From assembly GCF_963678635.1 (NCBI RefSeq), contig NC_087064.1, positions 69,182,123-69,246,122 on the forward strand: a stretch of DNA of 64,000 nt. Direction: 5' to 3'. Below the pieces are notes generated by a model. The model was not told the DNA's origin, made no database searches, and saw only the letters and a program-made list of their open reading frames with translations. Below are positions 24,907-36,990 of this stretch, one piece after another. A program made the position numbers and the translations under genes. This DNA comes from Symsagittifera roscoffensis. Taxonomy: Eukaryota > Xenacoelomorpha > Acoela > Convolutidae. Numbering within the stretch: position 1 is the stretch's first letter; each line of letters begins with the position of its first letter.

Positions 24907-25849
24907 GCCAAATCACATTAGTTTTAACACTAATTTAGTACGATTTTACTGAGCTTCTAATAATATTTCCGCCTCTAAGCGAGATGGATAGTTAAAAATA
25001 AGGAGGCTAGTTGCTGTGCAAGTAGTAAGAAATTAGTGTCACTACAATTATTTAAAGAAAAAAGTCAAATAAAACGAGCTGCGATTTTTTACAATGTTTT
25101 TTTTTGGTCACTTTGTTCCATATTCAAGTTGATCAGGCCTGCATGTTGATTATGCTATGACAAACATAATTGCAGGTAGGTTGATTGGGCTGAGACAAAC
25201 ATAATTGGTCTACATAAATTTCTTGTAAAATCCTTTGTTACAAAATAAAAATATCGGATCTACTTAACAATCGCCCCTACCTTTGAAGTTTGCCACCCCT
25301 ATAAAATTGACACCCTTATAAAAAAAAGCGGTAAATTAGCACTAGAGCGTTGTATTTAAAATTCGAGTTTTGCTGCAATCTGATTGGTCAAATATTTGCC
25401 ACCCCTTTCGTCCACTCAACAATTGCCACCCTTTCTTGAAGGGATGGGGGGAGTTGTTCAATATATCATAATTACAGCGAAAAAGGCGCGAGGAAAAAAA
25501 GAAAACAGTCAAAAAAGCGAAAAAATTGTCTTTTTTTTCTAAATTTACTGTTAGTTTTTATATGAAAGGAAAATGAATTAGATGAGAAAAGGAAAAAAAA
25601 TTAATCGCTGAACTAACGTTTATAATGCAAAAAAATTAAGTGAAGAGACCAGCTCTTTATCAATTTTTGTCGAAATCAATAAAAAAACACCCTATACTGT
25701 AGACCTATCTCACGGCCTGTAGAAAAAACTAACGATTCTTTGGCAAATTTCCAGCATCTTTGTGAAATTACAACAATCAATTGTTGAAAAACTGTTCATA
25801 CGGTATTTACGAAAGTTTGAAGCAATTTGTCCACTTGTTCCTGCTGACA

Positions 25850-26325
25850 CGGTTTTTTTTGTACCGAGTTATACAGAAAACAGAAAAAAACTTGCTTGGT
25901 GAGGTTTTTTTTATTCAGTCAATTTTTGTCGAATGCAAAAATAGTTCAAAATCAATTGCAAAATCAAATTCGAAAAGGTTTTTTACCTCCGATCAATTTT
26001 TGCAAAGATTTGGGAAATTTAAAATTGCCAATTTGGCCATGCTCTGGACTGATTTATTCGCACTTTAAAGTCTTTATTTATAATGTTGAAAGCGTAATGC
26101 AAACAATTTATGCGTGACGAATTATCCCGCACAATATAATCGTTCCAAATTGAATCTAGGCTAGCTAACCTAACCGATCGTTGCTTGAATTTTCATGCAT
26201 GATCTTTGATATTGTCCAAAATCTATAATTTTTCAAAAAAATTTTTCCCAATAAACAATTCGATTTAGATTAAGGGGCAGTCAAAACATTCCGGATATTA
26301 GTCCGTTATACGAGCAGTCTTTTGT
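25850..26325 (+). repeat. Distant family A relative (repeated at 30210-30685)
   Basis: Aligns with family A in order (GGTGAGGTTTTTTTTATTCAG, ACCTCCGATCAATTTTTGC, AATTGCCAATTTGGCCA, ATACGAGCAGTCTTTTGTTG) but is strongly diverged. Its 3' part recurs at 28790-29030, 33150-33390, 35610-35850 and 40255-40350. Open frames at 25781-26117 and 30141-30477 lie in it and have no other support. Confidence 0.65.
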
Positions 26326-26620
26326 TGTCGCTTAGATCTTCAAAAAACGTTTTAAAAAATTTTCCACTACACCTCTACACTTTTCAAGTTTTATAGTCTC
26401 ATTAGTAGTCATTTTACGTGTCATAACGGCTAATTGCGGGACAATACGATGTAATGGATGAAAACTTTGTGACAATTTGTTCACAATTGTTGATTTGTTC
26501 ACCACGCGAAGTTTTATTGCATCATGACTTCATTAAAACTGTTCAAATAACTTGAAATTCAAATGTTGGGGGAAAGTGGAAAAGATACAAAATCGATTAT
26601 AAGGAAGTTTCATTGTCTTT

Positions 26621-26842
26621 GGCTCTTTTCCAGTTCCCCCCCCCCCTTTGTTAAATTACAAAAAGAGATGTTCAAAAATTGTTCACACGGCAATTTTCAT
26701 GTTAGAAATGTTGTGAAAATTTGTTCAGTTGTTCACACTGACACGTTTTAATGCAGTTTATAAAATAAAAAATTATTTAAAAAAACTTTCATGTAATGAA
26801 TTTCAGAAAAAAATGAAAGGGGGGGTGAACTGGAAAAAAGCC
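26621..26842. mobile_element. GGCTCTTTTCC MITE, unit 1, with dated empty site
   Basis: 222 bp with inverted ends GGCTCTTTTCCAGTTCCCCC / GGTGAACTGGAAAAAAGCC. It is flanked by TTGTCTTT (26613-26620) and the diverged duplicate TTGGTTTT (26843-26850). The paralogous sites at about 33677, 36138 and 40649 read straight through as ATTGTCTTTATCTATAG, the empty site. The short frames inside (from 26563 and 26729) are repeat-derived. Confidence 0.82.
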
Positions 26843-27112
26843 TTGGTTTTATCTATAGAAATGAAAAACAGTCAATTAAAACTGATTTGCAATTATTTTT
26901 ATTACGTTTTTAAATGATAGCAATATAGTCTATTTCTAATTTATTATAATCGATTAGTTTTCACTTTTATAGACACTGACCACAAAACTCAAACTTAATC
27001 GATTTTTATCCATTGAACTCCAGTGCGGGTAGAAGGTACTGACTGTTATTTATTAGATGTTTCAAATTGTTAGGGTTACGTTCGACACTACTCAAAAAAG
27101 TTTGAAAAACAG

Positions 27113-27118
27113 CACGTG
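27113..27118. promoter_or_regulatory. CACGTG palindrome upstream of exon 1 (copy 1; repeated in all copies)
   Basis: A canonical E-box hexamer about 45 bases before the exon 1 ATG. It is kept in all five exon 1 copies although the bases just before it differ (CAGCACGTG in copies 1-2, TTAGCACGTG in copies 3-5). It could be a promoter element or lie in the 5' UTR. The AG just before it could also be an acceptor for an upstream non-coding exon. Confidence 0.3.
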
Positions 27119-27161
27119 CAAATCATCTCACTGATCCTATGCTCCTATAAGCTGAAAGGAA

Positions 27162-27231
27162 ATGGTCAAAAAAGCTAAGAAAAGCTTCAAGAAGAGAAAA
27201 TCATCTGCCAAGAAAACTCCCAAAAACGCAA
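27162..27231 (+). CDS. Zinc-finger-like gene, exon 1, copy 1 (most 5')
   Basis: Most upstream copy of the start exon. It reads ATG then 22 further codons rich in Lys, and ends in a phase-1 donor (GCA A|GTATGA). An in-frame TGA lies nine bases before the ATG and CACGTG is at 27113-27118. It is followed only by repeat DNA; the nearest exon 2 is 11.4 kb away at 38677. The coding bases match copies 2 and 3. Confidence 0.5.
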
Positions 27232-27705
27232 GTATGAAAAAAAAAGAAACTGATTTTTAGTTAGTTTTTTCTTCCTTTTGTGATTTTTGGCTCTTTTTTT
27301 CTCCCAACCTCACACGAGCATCAGTTTTATGGGGTACCGAGTATTTTTACAAGGTTAATTATGAAAATCGAATGTTTGCCATAGCCTAATTAATCAGTAT
27401 GATAATTTTCATAAGTATCGAATATTCACATTGTGGCTCTTTTCCACTTTCCCACTTTTTGGAAAGTGGAAAAGAGAACGAATTGTTAATGTCTCTTTTT
27501 CATTAAAGACCCGTCGCAAGCAAATTGAAATCCTCCACTCCAAACAGTAAAATCACAGTGTGTGGGCTATCTTTTTTTGAGGTATAAAATGGAGCTTTTT
27601 GTCCATTTCCTCCCCCACCTGCAATTTTGTACAAGCAGTTTTTATCGCATTGTCCGCGTGTTCCAAAAATTGGCCCGCGGGCTGATTAGGCTATGACTTA
27701 CATTG

Positions 27706-28785
27706 TTGTTCCTACTTTCGATACGAAAGTAACGGAATATTTTTGCTCATGTGGTTTTTTTTTCTTTAGACAAATTTCGACTTTTTAACTTACCATTTTT
27801 GACGGACTTTTTTATATCATTCAAAAAAGTATTGTTGTCCTGAGCTTAAATTTGAAAAGATATTTCACCAGTGATTTTTTTTCGTAAAGTTATGAGGGTT
27901 TAAAGATTGCCATTTCGGCCATTCTGACCAATTTGGGACAATTAACGCGCGATATAATTCGCGCTATTAACGGGTAAGCCGAGATTTAACTCGTCTTATA
28001 AATCGATCCAAATTGGTTGAACGAAGCTTATTCGCCATAATTGATTTATTACAAGGAACGAAATCTATCTTTTTGTACTTAATATGGCGTGTGGGGGGTT
28101 GATTTTCATTAAAAAATTCAAATTTTAGAAAAAACATTTTCATTTTATTTTATTACATTTAATTTTTTTTTTATGTTATTACTGCTCCATAAACCTTAAA
28201 ATGCAGTCGGATTATTCAAGGCTTCACCCTGATACGACCAGTTTTGTTGTTCGGACTTTCGATAAGAAAGTAAGGGAATATTTGTGCTCGGGTGGGTTTT
28301 TTTTTCTTCAGACAAACTTCGACTTTTTAACTAGCCACTTTTGCCGGAGTTTTTAAATATCATTCGAAAGGTATTGTTGTCCTCAGCTCAAACTTGAAAA
28401 AATATTTCACCTGTGATTATTTTTTGTAAAGTTATGGGGTTTAAACATTGCCATTTTGGCCAATTTAAGACAATTAACGCGCGATATATTTCGCGCTATT
28501 AACGCGTAAGCGGAGAGTTAATCCGTCTAAGGAATTAAATCGTTCCGAATTGGTTAAAAGAAGCTTATTTGCCATAATTGGTTTGTTATAAGGAGCGAAA
28601 TCTATACTTTTGTACTTTAAATGGCGTGTGGGGTGATGATTTTTATAAAAAATTTTCAAATTTAAAAAAAAACATTTTCATTTTATTTTATTACATTTAA
28701 TTTTTTTTTATGTTATTAGTGCTCCATAAACTTTAAAAGGCAGTCGAAACATTCAGGGCTTCACCCTGATACCAGCAGTCTTGTT
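27706..28785 (+). repeat. Family A head-to-tail pair in unit 1
   Basis: 27706-28246 and 28247-28785. The pair is repeated at 32064-33145 and 34531-35606. The two copies differ consistently (for example TTTTTGCTCATGTGG versus TTTGTGCTCGGGTGG). Minus-strand frames such as 28474-28659 recur in every copy because the repeat recurs. Confidence 0.88.
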
Positions 28786-30980
28786 ACTGCAAACAATTTA
28801 TGCGTGACGAGTTATCCCGCACAATATAATCGTTCCAAATTGAATCGAGGCTAGCTAACCTAACCGATCGTAATAATCTCGTTGCTTGAATTTTCACATT
28901 TGATTTTTGATATTGTCCAAAATCTATAGTTTTTCAAAATTTTCTTTTCCCTATAAACAATTCGATTTAGATTAAGGGGCAGTCAAAACATTCCGGATAT
29001 TGGTCTGTTATACGAGCAGTCTCTTGTTGTCGCTTAGATCTCCAAAAAACATTTTAAAATCTTTTCCACTACACCTCCACTTGTTTCAATTTTTATAGTC
29101 TCATTAGTCATTTTACGTGTCATGTAGGCTTATCGTGGGACAATACGATGTAATGTATGAAAACTTTATGAAAATCTGTTCACAATTTTTGATTTGTTCA
29201 CCACGCGAAATTTTATTGGATCATGACTTCAGTAAAACTGTTCAAATAACTTGAAATTCAAATGTTGGGGGAAAGTGGAAAAGATACAAAATCGATTATA
29301 AGGAAGTTTCATTGTCTAATAATATTTCCGCCTCTAAGCGAGATGGATAGTTAAAAATAAGGAGGCTAGTTGCTGTGCAAGTAGTAAGAAATTAGTGTCA
29401 CTACAATTATTTAAAGAAAAAAGTCAAATAAAACGAGCTGCGATTTTTTACAATGTTTTTTTTTGGTCACTTTGTTCCATATTCAAGTTGATCAGGCCTG
29501 CATGTTGATTATGCTATGACAAACATAATTGCAGGTAGGTTGATTGGGCTGAGACAAACATAATTGGTCTACATAAATTTCTTGTAAAATCCTTTGTTAC
29601 AAAATAAAAATATCGGATCTACTTAACAATCGCCCCTACCTTTGAAGTTTGCCACCCCTATAAAATTGACACCCTTATAAAAAAAAGCGGTAAATTAGCA
29701 CTAGAGCGTTGTATTTAAAATTCGAGTTTTGCTGCAATCTGATTGGTCAAATATTTGCCACCCCTTTCGTCCACTCAACAATTGCCACCCTTTCTTGAAG
29801 GGATGGGGGGAGTTGTTCAATATATCATAATTACAGCGAAAAAGGCGCGAGGAAAAAAAGAAAACAGTCAAAAAAGCGAAAAAATTGTCTTTTTTTTCTA
29901 AATTTACTGTTAGTTTTTATATGAAAGGAAAATGAATTAGATGAGAAAAGGAAAAAAAAATTAATCGCTGAACTAACGTTTATAATGCAAAAAAATAAAG
30001 TGAAGAGACCAGCTCTTTATCAATTTTTGTCGAAATCAATAAAAAAACACCCTATACTGTAGACCTATCTCACGGCCTGTAGAAAAAACTAACGATTCTT
30101 TGGCAAATTTCCAGCATCTTTGTGAAATTACAACAATCAATTGTTGAAAAACTGTTCATACGGTATTTACGAAAGTTTGAAGCAATTTGTCCACTTGTTC
30201 CTGCTGACACGGTTTTTTTTGTACCGAGTTATACAGAAAACAGAAAAAAACTTGCTTGGTGAGGTTTTTTTTATTCAGTCAATTTTTGTCGAATGCAAAA
30301 ATAGTTCAAAATCAATTGCAAAATCAAATTCGAAAAGATTTTTTACCTCCGATCAATTTTTGCAAAGATTTGGGAAATTTAAAATTGCCAATTTGGCCAT
30401 GCTCTGGACTGATTTATTCGCACTTTAAAGTCTTTATTTATAATGTTGAAAGCGTAATGCAAACAATTTATGCGTGACGAATTATCCCGCACAATATAAT
30501 CGTTCCAAATTGAATCTAGGCTAGCTAACCTAACCGATCGTTGCTTGAATTTTCATGCATGATCTTTGATATTGTCCAAAATCTATAATTTTTCAAAAAA
30601 ATTTTTCCCAATAAACAATTCGATTTAGATTAAGGGGCAGTCAAAACATTCCGGATATTGGTCCGTTATACGAGCAGTCTTTTGTTGTCGCTTAGATCTT
30701 CAAAAAACGTTTTAAAAAATTTTCCACTACACCTCTACACTTTTCAAGTTTTATAGTCTCATTAGTAGTCATTTTACGTGTCATAACGGCTAATTGCGGG
30801 ACAATACGATGTAATGGATGAAAACTTTGTGACAATTTGTTCACAATTGTTCATTTGTTCACCACGCGAAGTTTTATTGCATCATGACTTCATTAAAACG
30901 GTTCAAATAACTTGAAATTCAAATGTTGGGGGAAAGTGGAAAAGATACAAAATCGATTATAAGGAAGTTTCATTGTCTTT

Positions 30981-31200
30981 GGCTCTTTTCCAGTTCCCCC
31001 CCCCTTTGTTAAATTACAAAAAGAGATGTTCAAAAATTGTTCACACGGCAATTTTCATGTTAGAAATGTTGTGAAAATTTGTTCAGTTGTTCACACTGAC
31101 ACGTTTTAATGCAGTTTATAAAATAAAAAATTATTTAAAAAAACTTTCATGTAATGAATTTCAGAAAAAAATGAAAGGGGGGGTGAACTGGAAAAAAGCC
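30981..31200. mobile_element. GGCTCTTTTCC MITE, unit 2
   Basis: Copy of 26621-26842 carried along by the 4.36-kb duplication, with a shorter C run. Confidence 0.82.
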
Positions 31201-31519
31201 TTGGTTTTATCTATAGAAATGAAAAACAGTCAATTAAAACTGATTTGCAATTATTTTTATTACGTTTTTAAATGATAGCAATATAGTCTATTTCTAATTT
31301 ATTATAATCGATTAGTTTTCACTTTTATAGACACTGACCACAAAACTCAAACTTAATCGATTTTTATCCATTGAACTCCAGTGCGGGTAGAAGGTACTGA
31401 CTGTTATTTATTAGATGTTTCAAATTGTTAGGGTTACGTTCGACACTACTCAAAAAAGTTTGAAAAACAGCACGTGCAAATCATCTCACTGATCCTATGC
31501 TCCTATAAGCTGAAAGGAA

Positions 31520-31589
31520 ATGGTCAAAAAAGCTAAGAAAAGCTTCAAGAAGAGAAAATCATCTGCCAAGAAAACTCCCAAAAACGCAA
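31520..31589 (+). CDS. Zinc-finger-like gene, exon 1, copy 2
   Basis: Second copy of the 70-nt lysine-rich start exon, with intact ATG, reading frame and A|GTATGA donor. It lies in the second 4.36-kb unit (29316-33676). No exon 2 follows within the unit. It encodes the same 23 residues as the copies at 27162 and 33988. Confidence 0.5.
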
Positions 31590-32063
31590 GTATGAAAAAA
31601 AAAGAAACTGATTTTTAGTTAGTTTTTTCTTCCTTTTGTGATTTTTGGCTCTTTTTTTCTCCCAACCTCACACGAGCATCAGTTTTATGGGGTACCGAGT
31701 ATTTTTACAAGGTTAATTATGAAAATCGAATGTTTGCCATAGCCTAATTAATCAGTATGATAATTTTCATAAGTAGCGAATATTCACATTGTGGCTCTTT
31801 TCCACTTTCCCACTTTTTGGAAAGTGGAAAAGAGAACGAATTGTTAATGTCTCTTTTTCATTAAAGACCCGTCGCAAGCAAATTGAAATCCTCCACTCCA
31901 AACAGTAAAATCACAGTGTGTGGGCTATCTTTTTTTGAGGTATAAAATGGAGCTTTTTGTCCATTTCCTCCCCCACCTGCAATTTTGTACAAGCAGTTTT
32001 TATCGCATTGTCCGCGTGTTCCAAAAATTGGCCCGCGGGCTGATTAGGCTATGACTTACATTG

Positions 32064-33145
32064 TTGTTCCTACTTTCGATACGAAAGTAACGGAATATTT
32101 TTGCTCATGTGGTTTTTTTTTTCTTTAGACAAATTTCGACTTTTTAACTTACCATTTTTGACGGACTTTTTTATATCATTCAAAAAAGTATTGTTGTCCT
32201 GAGCTTAAATTTGAAAAGATATTTTACCTGTGATTTTTTTTCGTAAAGTTATGAGGGTTTAAAGATTGCCATTTCGGCCATTCTGACCAATTTGGGACAA
32301 TTAACGCGCGATATAATTCGCGCTATTAACGCGTAAGCCGAGATTTAACTCGTCTTATAAATCGATCCAAATTGGTTGAACGAAGCTTATTCGCCATAAT
32401 TGATTTATTACAAGGAACGAAATCTATCTTTTTGTACTTAATATGGCGTGTGGGGGGTTGATTTTCATTAAAAAATTCAAATTTTAGAAAAAACATTTTC
32501 ATTTTATTTTATTACATTTAATTTTTTTTTAAGTTATTACTGCTCCATAAACCTTAAAATGCAGTCGGATTATTCAAGGCTTCACCCTGATACGACCAGT
32601 TTTGTTGTTCGGACTTTCGATAAGAAAGTAAGGGAATATTTGTGCTCGGGTGGGTTTTTTTTTTCTTCAGACAAACTTCGACTTTTTAACTAGCCACTTT
32701 TGCCGGAGTTTTTAAATATCATTCGAAAGGTATTGTTGTCCTCAGCTCAAACTTGAAAAGATATTTCACCTGTGATTATTTTTTGTAAAGTTATGGGGTT
32801 TAAACATTGCCATTTTGGCCAATTTAAGACAATTAACGCGCGATATATTTCGCGCTATTAACGCGTAAGCGGAGAGTTAATCCGTCTAAGGAATTAAATC
32901 GTTCCGAATTGGTTAAAAGAAGCTTATTTGCCACAATTGGTTTGTTATAAGGAGCGAAATCTATACTTTTGTACTTTAAATGGCGTGTGGGGTGATGATT
33001 TTTATAAAAAATTTTCAAATTTAAAAAAAAAACATTTTCATTTTATTTTATTACATTTAATTTTTTTTTATGTTATTAGTGCTCCATAAACCTTAAAAGG
33101 CAGTCGAAACATTCAGGGCTTCACCCTGATACCAGCAGTCTTGTT
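32064..33145 (+). repeat. Family A pair in unit 2
   Basis: Copy of 27706-28785 carried by the 4.36-kb duplication. Confidence 0.88.
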
Positions 33146-33987
33146 ACTGCAAACAATTTATGCGTGACGAGTTATCCCGCACAATATAATCGTTCCAAAT
33201 TGAATCGAGGCTAGCTAACCTAACCGATCGTAATAATCTCGTTGCTTGAATTTTCACATTTGATTTTTGATATTGTCCAAAATCTATAGTTTTTCAAAAT
33301 TTTCTTTTCCCTATAAACAATTCGATTTAGATTAAGGGGCAGTCAAAACATTCCGGATATTGGTCTGTTATACGAGCAGTCTCTTGTTGTCGCTTAGATC
33401 TCCAAAAAACATTTTAAAATCTTTTCCACTACACCTCCACTTGTTTCAATTTTTATAGTCTCATTAGTCATTTTACGTGTCATGTAGGCTTATCGTGGGA
33501 CAATACGATGTAATGTATGAAAACTTTATGAAAATCTGTTCACAATTTTTGATTTGTTCACCACGCGAAATTTTATTGGATCATGACTTCAGTAAAACTG
33601 TTCAAATAACTTGAAATTCAAATGTTGGGGGAAAGTGGAAAAGATACAAAATCGATTATAAGGAAGTTTCATTGTCTTTATCTATAGAAATGAAAAACAG
33701 TCAATTAAAAATGATTTTGCACTTATTTTTATTACTTTTTTAAATGATAGCAATATAGTCCGTTTTTAATTTATTATAATAATTAGTTCTCACTTTTATA
33801 GACACTGACCACAAAACTCAAACTTAATCAATTTTTATCCATTGAACTCCAGTGCGGGTAGAAGTTACTGACTGTTATTTAGATGTTTCAAATTGTTAGG
33901 GTTACGTTCGACACTACTCAATAAAGTTTGAAAGTTAGCACGTGCAAGTCATCTCACTGATCCTATGCTCCTATAAGCTGAAAGGAA

Positions 33988-34057
33988 ATGGTCAAAAAAG
34001 CTAAGAAAAGCTTCAAGAAGAGAAAATCATCTGCCAAGAAAACTCCCAAAAACGCAA
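33988..34057 (+). CDS. Zinc-finger-like gene, exon 1, copy 3
   Basis: Open and intact copy of the lysine-rich 23-codon start exon, with ATG context, phase-1 donor and upstream CACGTG preserved. It sits in a 2.46-kb duplication monomer (33677-36137) that contains no exon 2. Used as a first exon it would have to splice across at least 4.6 kb to 38677. It is either an alternative first exon or a non-functional by-product of the duplication. Confidence 0.5.
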
Positions 34058-34530
34058 GTATGAAAAAAAGAAACTAATTTTTAGTTAGTTTTTTCTTCCT
34101 TTTGTGATTTTTGGCTCTTTTTTTCTCCCAACCTCACACGAGCATCAGTTTTATGGGGTACCGAGTAATTTTACAAGGTTAATTATGAAAATCGAATGTT
34201 TGCCATAGCCTAATTATTCAGTATGATAATTTTCATAAGTATCGAATATTCACATTGTGGCTCTTTTCCACTTTCCCACTTTTTGGAAAGTGGAAAAGAG
34301 AACGAATTGTTAATGTCTCTTTTTCATTAAAGACCCGTCGCAAGCAAATTGAAATCCTCCACTCCAAACAGTAAAATCACAGTGTGTGGGCTATCTTTTT
34401 TTGAGGTATAAAATGGAGCTCTTTATCCATTTCCTCCCCCACCTGCAATTATTTACAAGCAGTTTTTTATCGCATTGTCTGCGTGTTCTAAAAATTGGCC
34501 CGCGGGCTGATTAGGCTATGCTTTACATTG

Positions 34531-35606
34531 TTGTTCCTACTTTCGATACAAAAGTAACGGAATATTTGTGCTCGGGTGATTTTTATTTTCTTCAGACAAA
34601 TTTCGACTTTTTAACTACCATTTTTGACGGACTTTTTTATATCATTCAAAAAAGTATTGTTGTCCTGAGCTTAAATTTGAAAAGATATTTCACCTGTGAT
34701 TATTTTTCCTCAAGTTATGAGGTTTCAAAGATTGCCATTTTGGCCATTCTGACCAATTTGGGACAATTAACGCGCGATATAATTCGCGCTATTAACGCGT
34801 AAGCCGAGAATTAACTCGTCTTATAAATAGATCCAAATTGGTTGAACGAAGCTTATTCGCCATAATTGACTTATTACAAGGAACGAAATCTATCTTTTTG
34901 TACTTAATATGGCGTGTGGGCGGATGATTTTCATTAAAAAATTCAAATTTTAGAAAAAAATTTTCATTTTATTTTATTACATTTAATTTTTTTTAATGTT
35001 ATTACTGCTCCATAAACCTTAAAAGGCAGTCGGATTATTCAAGGCTTCGCCCTGATACGAGCAGTTTTGTTGTTCGGACTTTCGATAAGAAAGTAACGGA
35101 ATATTTGTGCTCGGGTGGGTTTTTTTTTCTTCAGACAATTTTCGACTTTTTAACTAGCCACTTTTGCCGGAGATTTTAAATATCATTCGAAAAGTATTGT
35201 TGTCCTCAGCTCAAACTTGAAAAGATATTTCACTTGTGATTATTGTTTGTAAATTATGGGTTTAAACATTGCCATTTTGGCCAATTTGGGACAATTAACG
35301 CGCGATATATTTCGCGCTATTAACGCGTAAGCGGAGAGTTAATCCGTCTAATGAATTAAATCGTTCCAAATTGGTTAAAAGAAGCTTATTTGCAATAATT
35401 GGTTTGTTATAAGGAGCGAAATCTATACTTTTGTACTTTAAATGGCGTGTGGGGTGATGATTTTCATAAAAAATTTCAAATTTTAGAAATTTTTTTTTTT
35501 CATTTTGTTTTTTTTTCATTGAAATTTTTTATGTTATTACTGCTCCATAAACCTTAAAAGGCAGTCGAAGCATTCAGGGCTTCACCCTGATACGAGCAGT
35601 CTTGTT
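34531..35606 (+). repeat. Family A pair in monomer 3
   Basis: 34531-35070 and 35070-35606, orthologous in position to the pairs in units 1 and 2. The frame at 34518-34802 is repeat sequence. Confidence 0.85.
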
Positions 35607-36449
35607 ACTACAAACAATTTATGCGTGACGAGTTTTCCCGCTCAATATAATCGTTCCAAATTGAATCGAGGCTAGCTAACCTAACCGATCCTAATAATCT
35701 CGTTGCTTGAATTTTCACATTTGATCTTTGATATTGTCCAAAATCTATAGTTTTTCAAAATTTTCTTTTCCCAATAAACAATTCGATTTAGATTAAGGGG
35801 CAGTCAAAACATTCCGGATATTGGTCTGTTATACGAGCAGTCTCTTGTTGTCGCTTAGATCTCCAAAAAACATTTTAAAATCTTTTCCACTACACCTCCC
35901 CTTTTTTCAATTTTTATAGTCTCATTAGTCATTTTACGTGTCATGTAGGCTTATTGTGGGACAATACGATGTAATGTATGAAAACTTTATGAAAATCTGT
36001 TCACAATTGTTGATTTGTTCACCACGCGAAATTTTATTGGATCATGACTTCATTAAAACTGTTCAAATAACTTGAAATTCAAATGTTGGGGGAAAATGAA
36101 AAAGATACAAAATCGATTATAAGGAAGTTTCATTGTCTTTATCTATAGAAATGAAAAACAGTCAATTAAAAATGATTTTGCACTTATTTTTATTACTTTT
36201 TTAAATGATAGCAATATAGTCCATTTTTAATTTATTATAATCAATTAGTTTTCACTTTTATAGACACTGACCACAAAACTCAAACTTAAACAAATTTTAT
36301 CTATTGAACTCCAGTGCGGGTAGAAGTTACTGACTGTTATTTAGATGTTTCAAATTGTTAGGGTTACGTTCGACACTACTCAATAAAGTTTGAAAATTAG
36401 CACGTGCAAATCATCTCACTGATCCTATGCTCCTATAAGCTGAAAGGAA

Positions 36450-36519
36450 ATGGTCAAAAAAGCTAGGAAAAGCTTCAAGAAGAGAAAATCATCTGCCAAG
36501 AAAACTCCCAAAAACGCAA
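36450..36519 (+). CDS. Zinc-finger-like gene, exon 1, copy 4
   Basis: A 70-nt start exon identical in structure to the copy at 40961: in-frame TGA upstream, ATG, 23 codons rich in lysine, donor A|GTATGA in phase 1. Codon 6 is AGG (Arg), as at 40961. It is followed about 2.16 kb downstream by its own exon 2 (38677-38931), so 36450-38931 is a complete exon 1-exon 2 module. The 4.5-kb tandem duplication repeats this module at 40961-43444. Whether both modules are transcribed cannot be seen from sequence. Confidence 0.62.
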
Positions 36520-36990
36520 GTATGAAAAAAAAACTAATTTTTAGTTAGTTTTTTCTTCCTTTTGTGATTTTTGGCTCTTTTTTTCTCCCAACCTCACACG
36601 AGCATCAGTTTTATGGGGTACCGAGTAATTTTACAAGGTTAATTATGAAAATCGAATGTTTGCCATAGCCTAATTAATCAGTATGATAATTTTCATAAGT
36701 ATCGAATATTCACATTGTGGCTCTTTTCCACTTTCCCACTTTTTGGAAAGTGGAAAAGAGAACGAATTGTTAATGTCTCTTTTTCATTAAAGACCCGTCG
36801 CAAGCAAATTGAAATCCTCCACTCCAAACAGTAAAATCACAGTGTGTGGGCTATCTTTTTTTGAGGTATAAAATGGAGCTCTTTATCCATTTCCTCCCCC
36901 ACCTGCAATTATTTACAAGCAGTTTTTTATCGCATTGTCCGCGTGTTCCAAAAATTGGCCCGCGGGTTGATTAGGCTATGACTTACATTG

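Larger units (their letters stand above)
24957..29315. repeat. Tandem segmental duplication, unit 1 (4.36 kb)
   Basis: This block recurs almost base for base at 29316-33676. It consists of a 1.65-kb leader (24957-26620), a 222-bp MITE and a 2.47-kb monomer (26843-29315) that carries exon 1 copy 1 and two head-to-tail copies of the hairpin repeat family A. The end of the leader (about 26460-26620) is homologous to the end of the monomer, so the 2.46-kb monomer is the older unit. Confidence 0.9.
29316..33676. repeat. Tandem segmental duplication, unit 2 (4.36 kb)
   Basis: Second copy of unit 1 at a period of about 4359 bp, differing by scattered substitutions and homopolymer lengths. It contains exon 1 copy 2, the same MITE at the same place (30981-31200) and two family A repeats (32064-32604, 32605-33145). 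Confidence 0.9.
33677..36137. repeat. Tandem duplication monomer 3 (2.46 kb, no leader and no MITE)
   Basis: Starts at TTATCTATAG, directly continuous with the ATTGTCT end of the preceding monomer, and ends at the same motif near 36137. It carries exon 1 copy 3 and two family A repeats (34531-35070, 35070-35606). It is more diverged from units 1 and 2 than they are from each other. Confidence 0.88.

Noticed and set aside
25781-26117. Pair of overlapping + frames repeated at 30141-30477
   Set aside because: They coincide with a diverged family A copy and are preserved only because the block was recently duplicated.
27580-27595. TATA box (GTATAAAATGG) downstream of each exon 1 copy
   Set aside because: A good match, but no coding start follows within a sensible distance, and the window is so AT-rich that the match alone means little.
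28474-28659. Recurrent minus-strand frame (...HHPTRHLKYKSIDFAPYN...) in many places, also 32833, 35295, 37216, 41729
   Set aside because: It lies wholly in repeat family A. It recurs because the repeat recurs; it is absent or broken in the older copies and has no start signal or domain.
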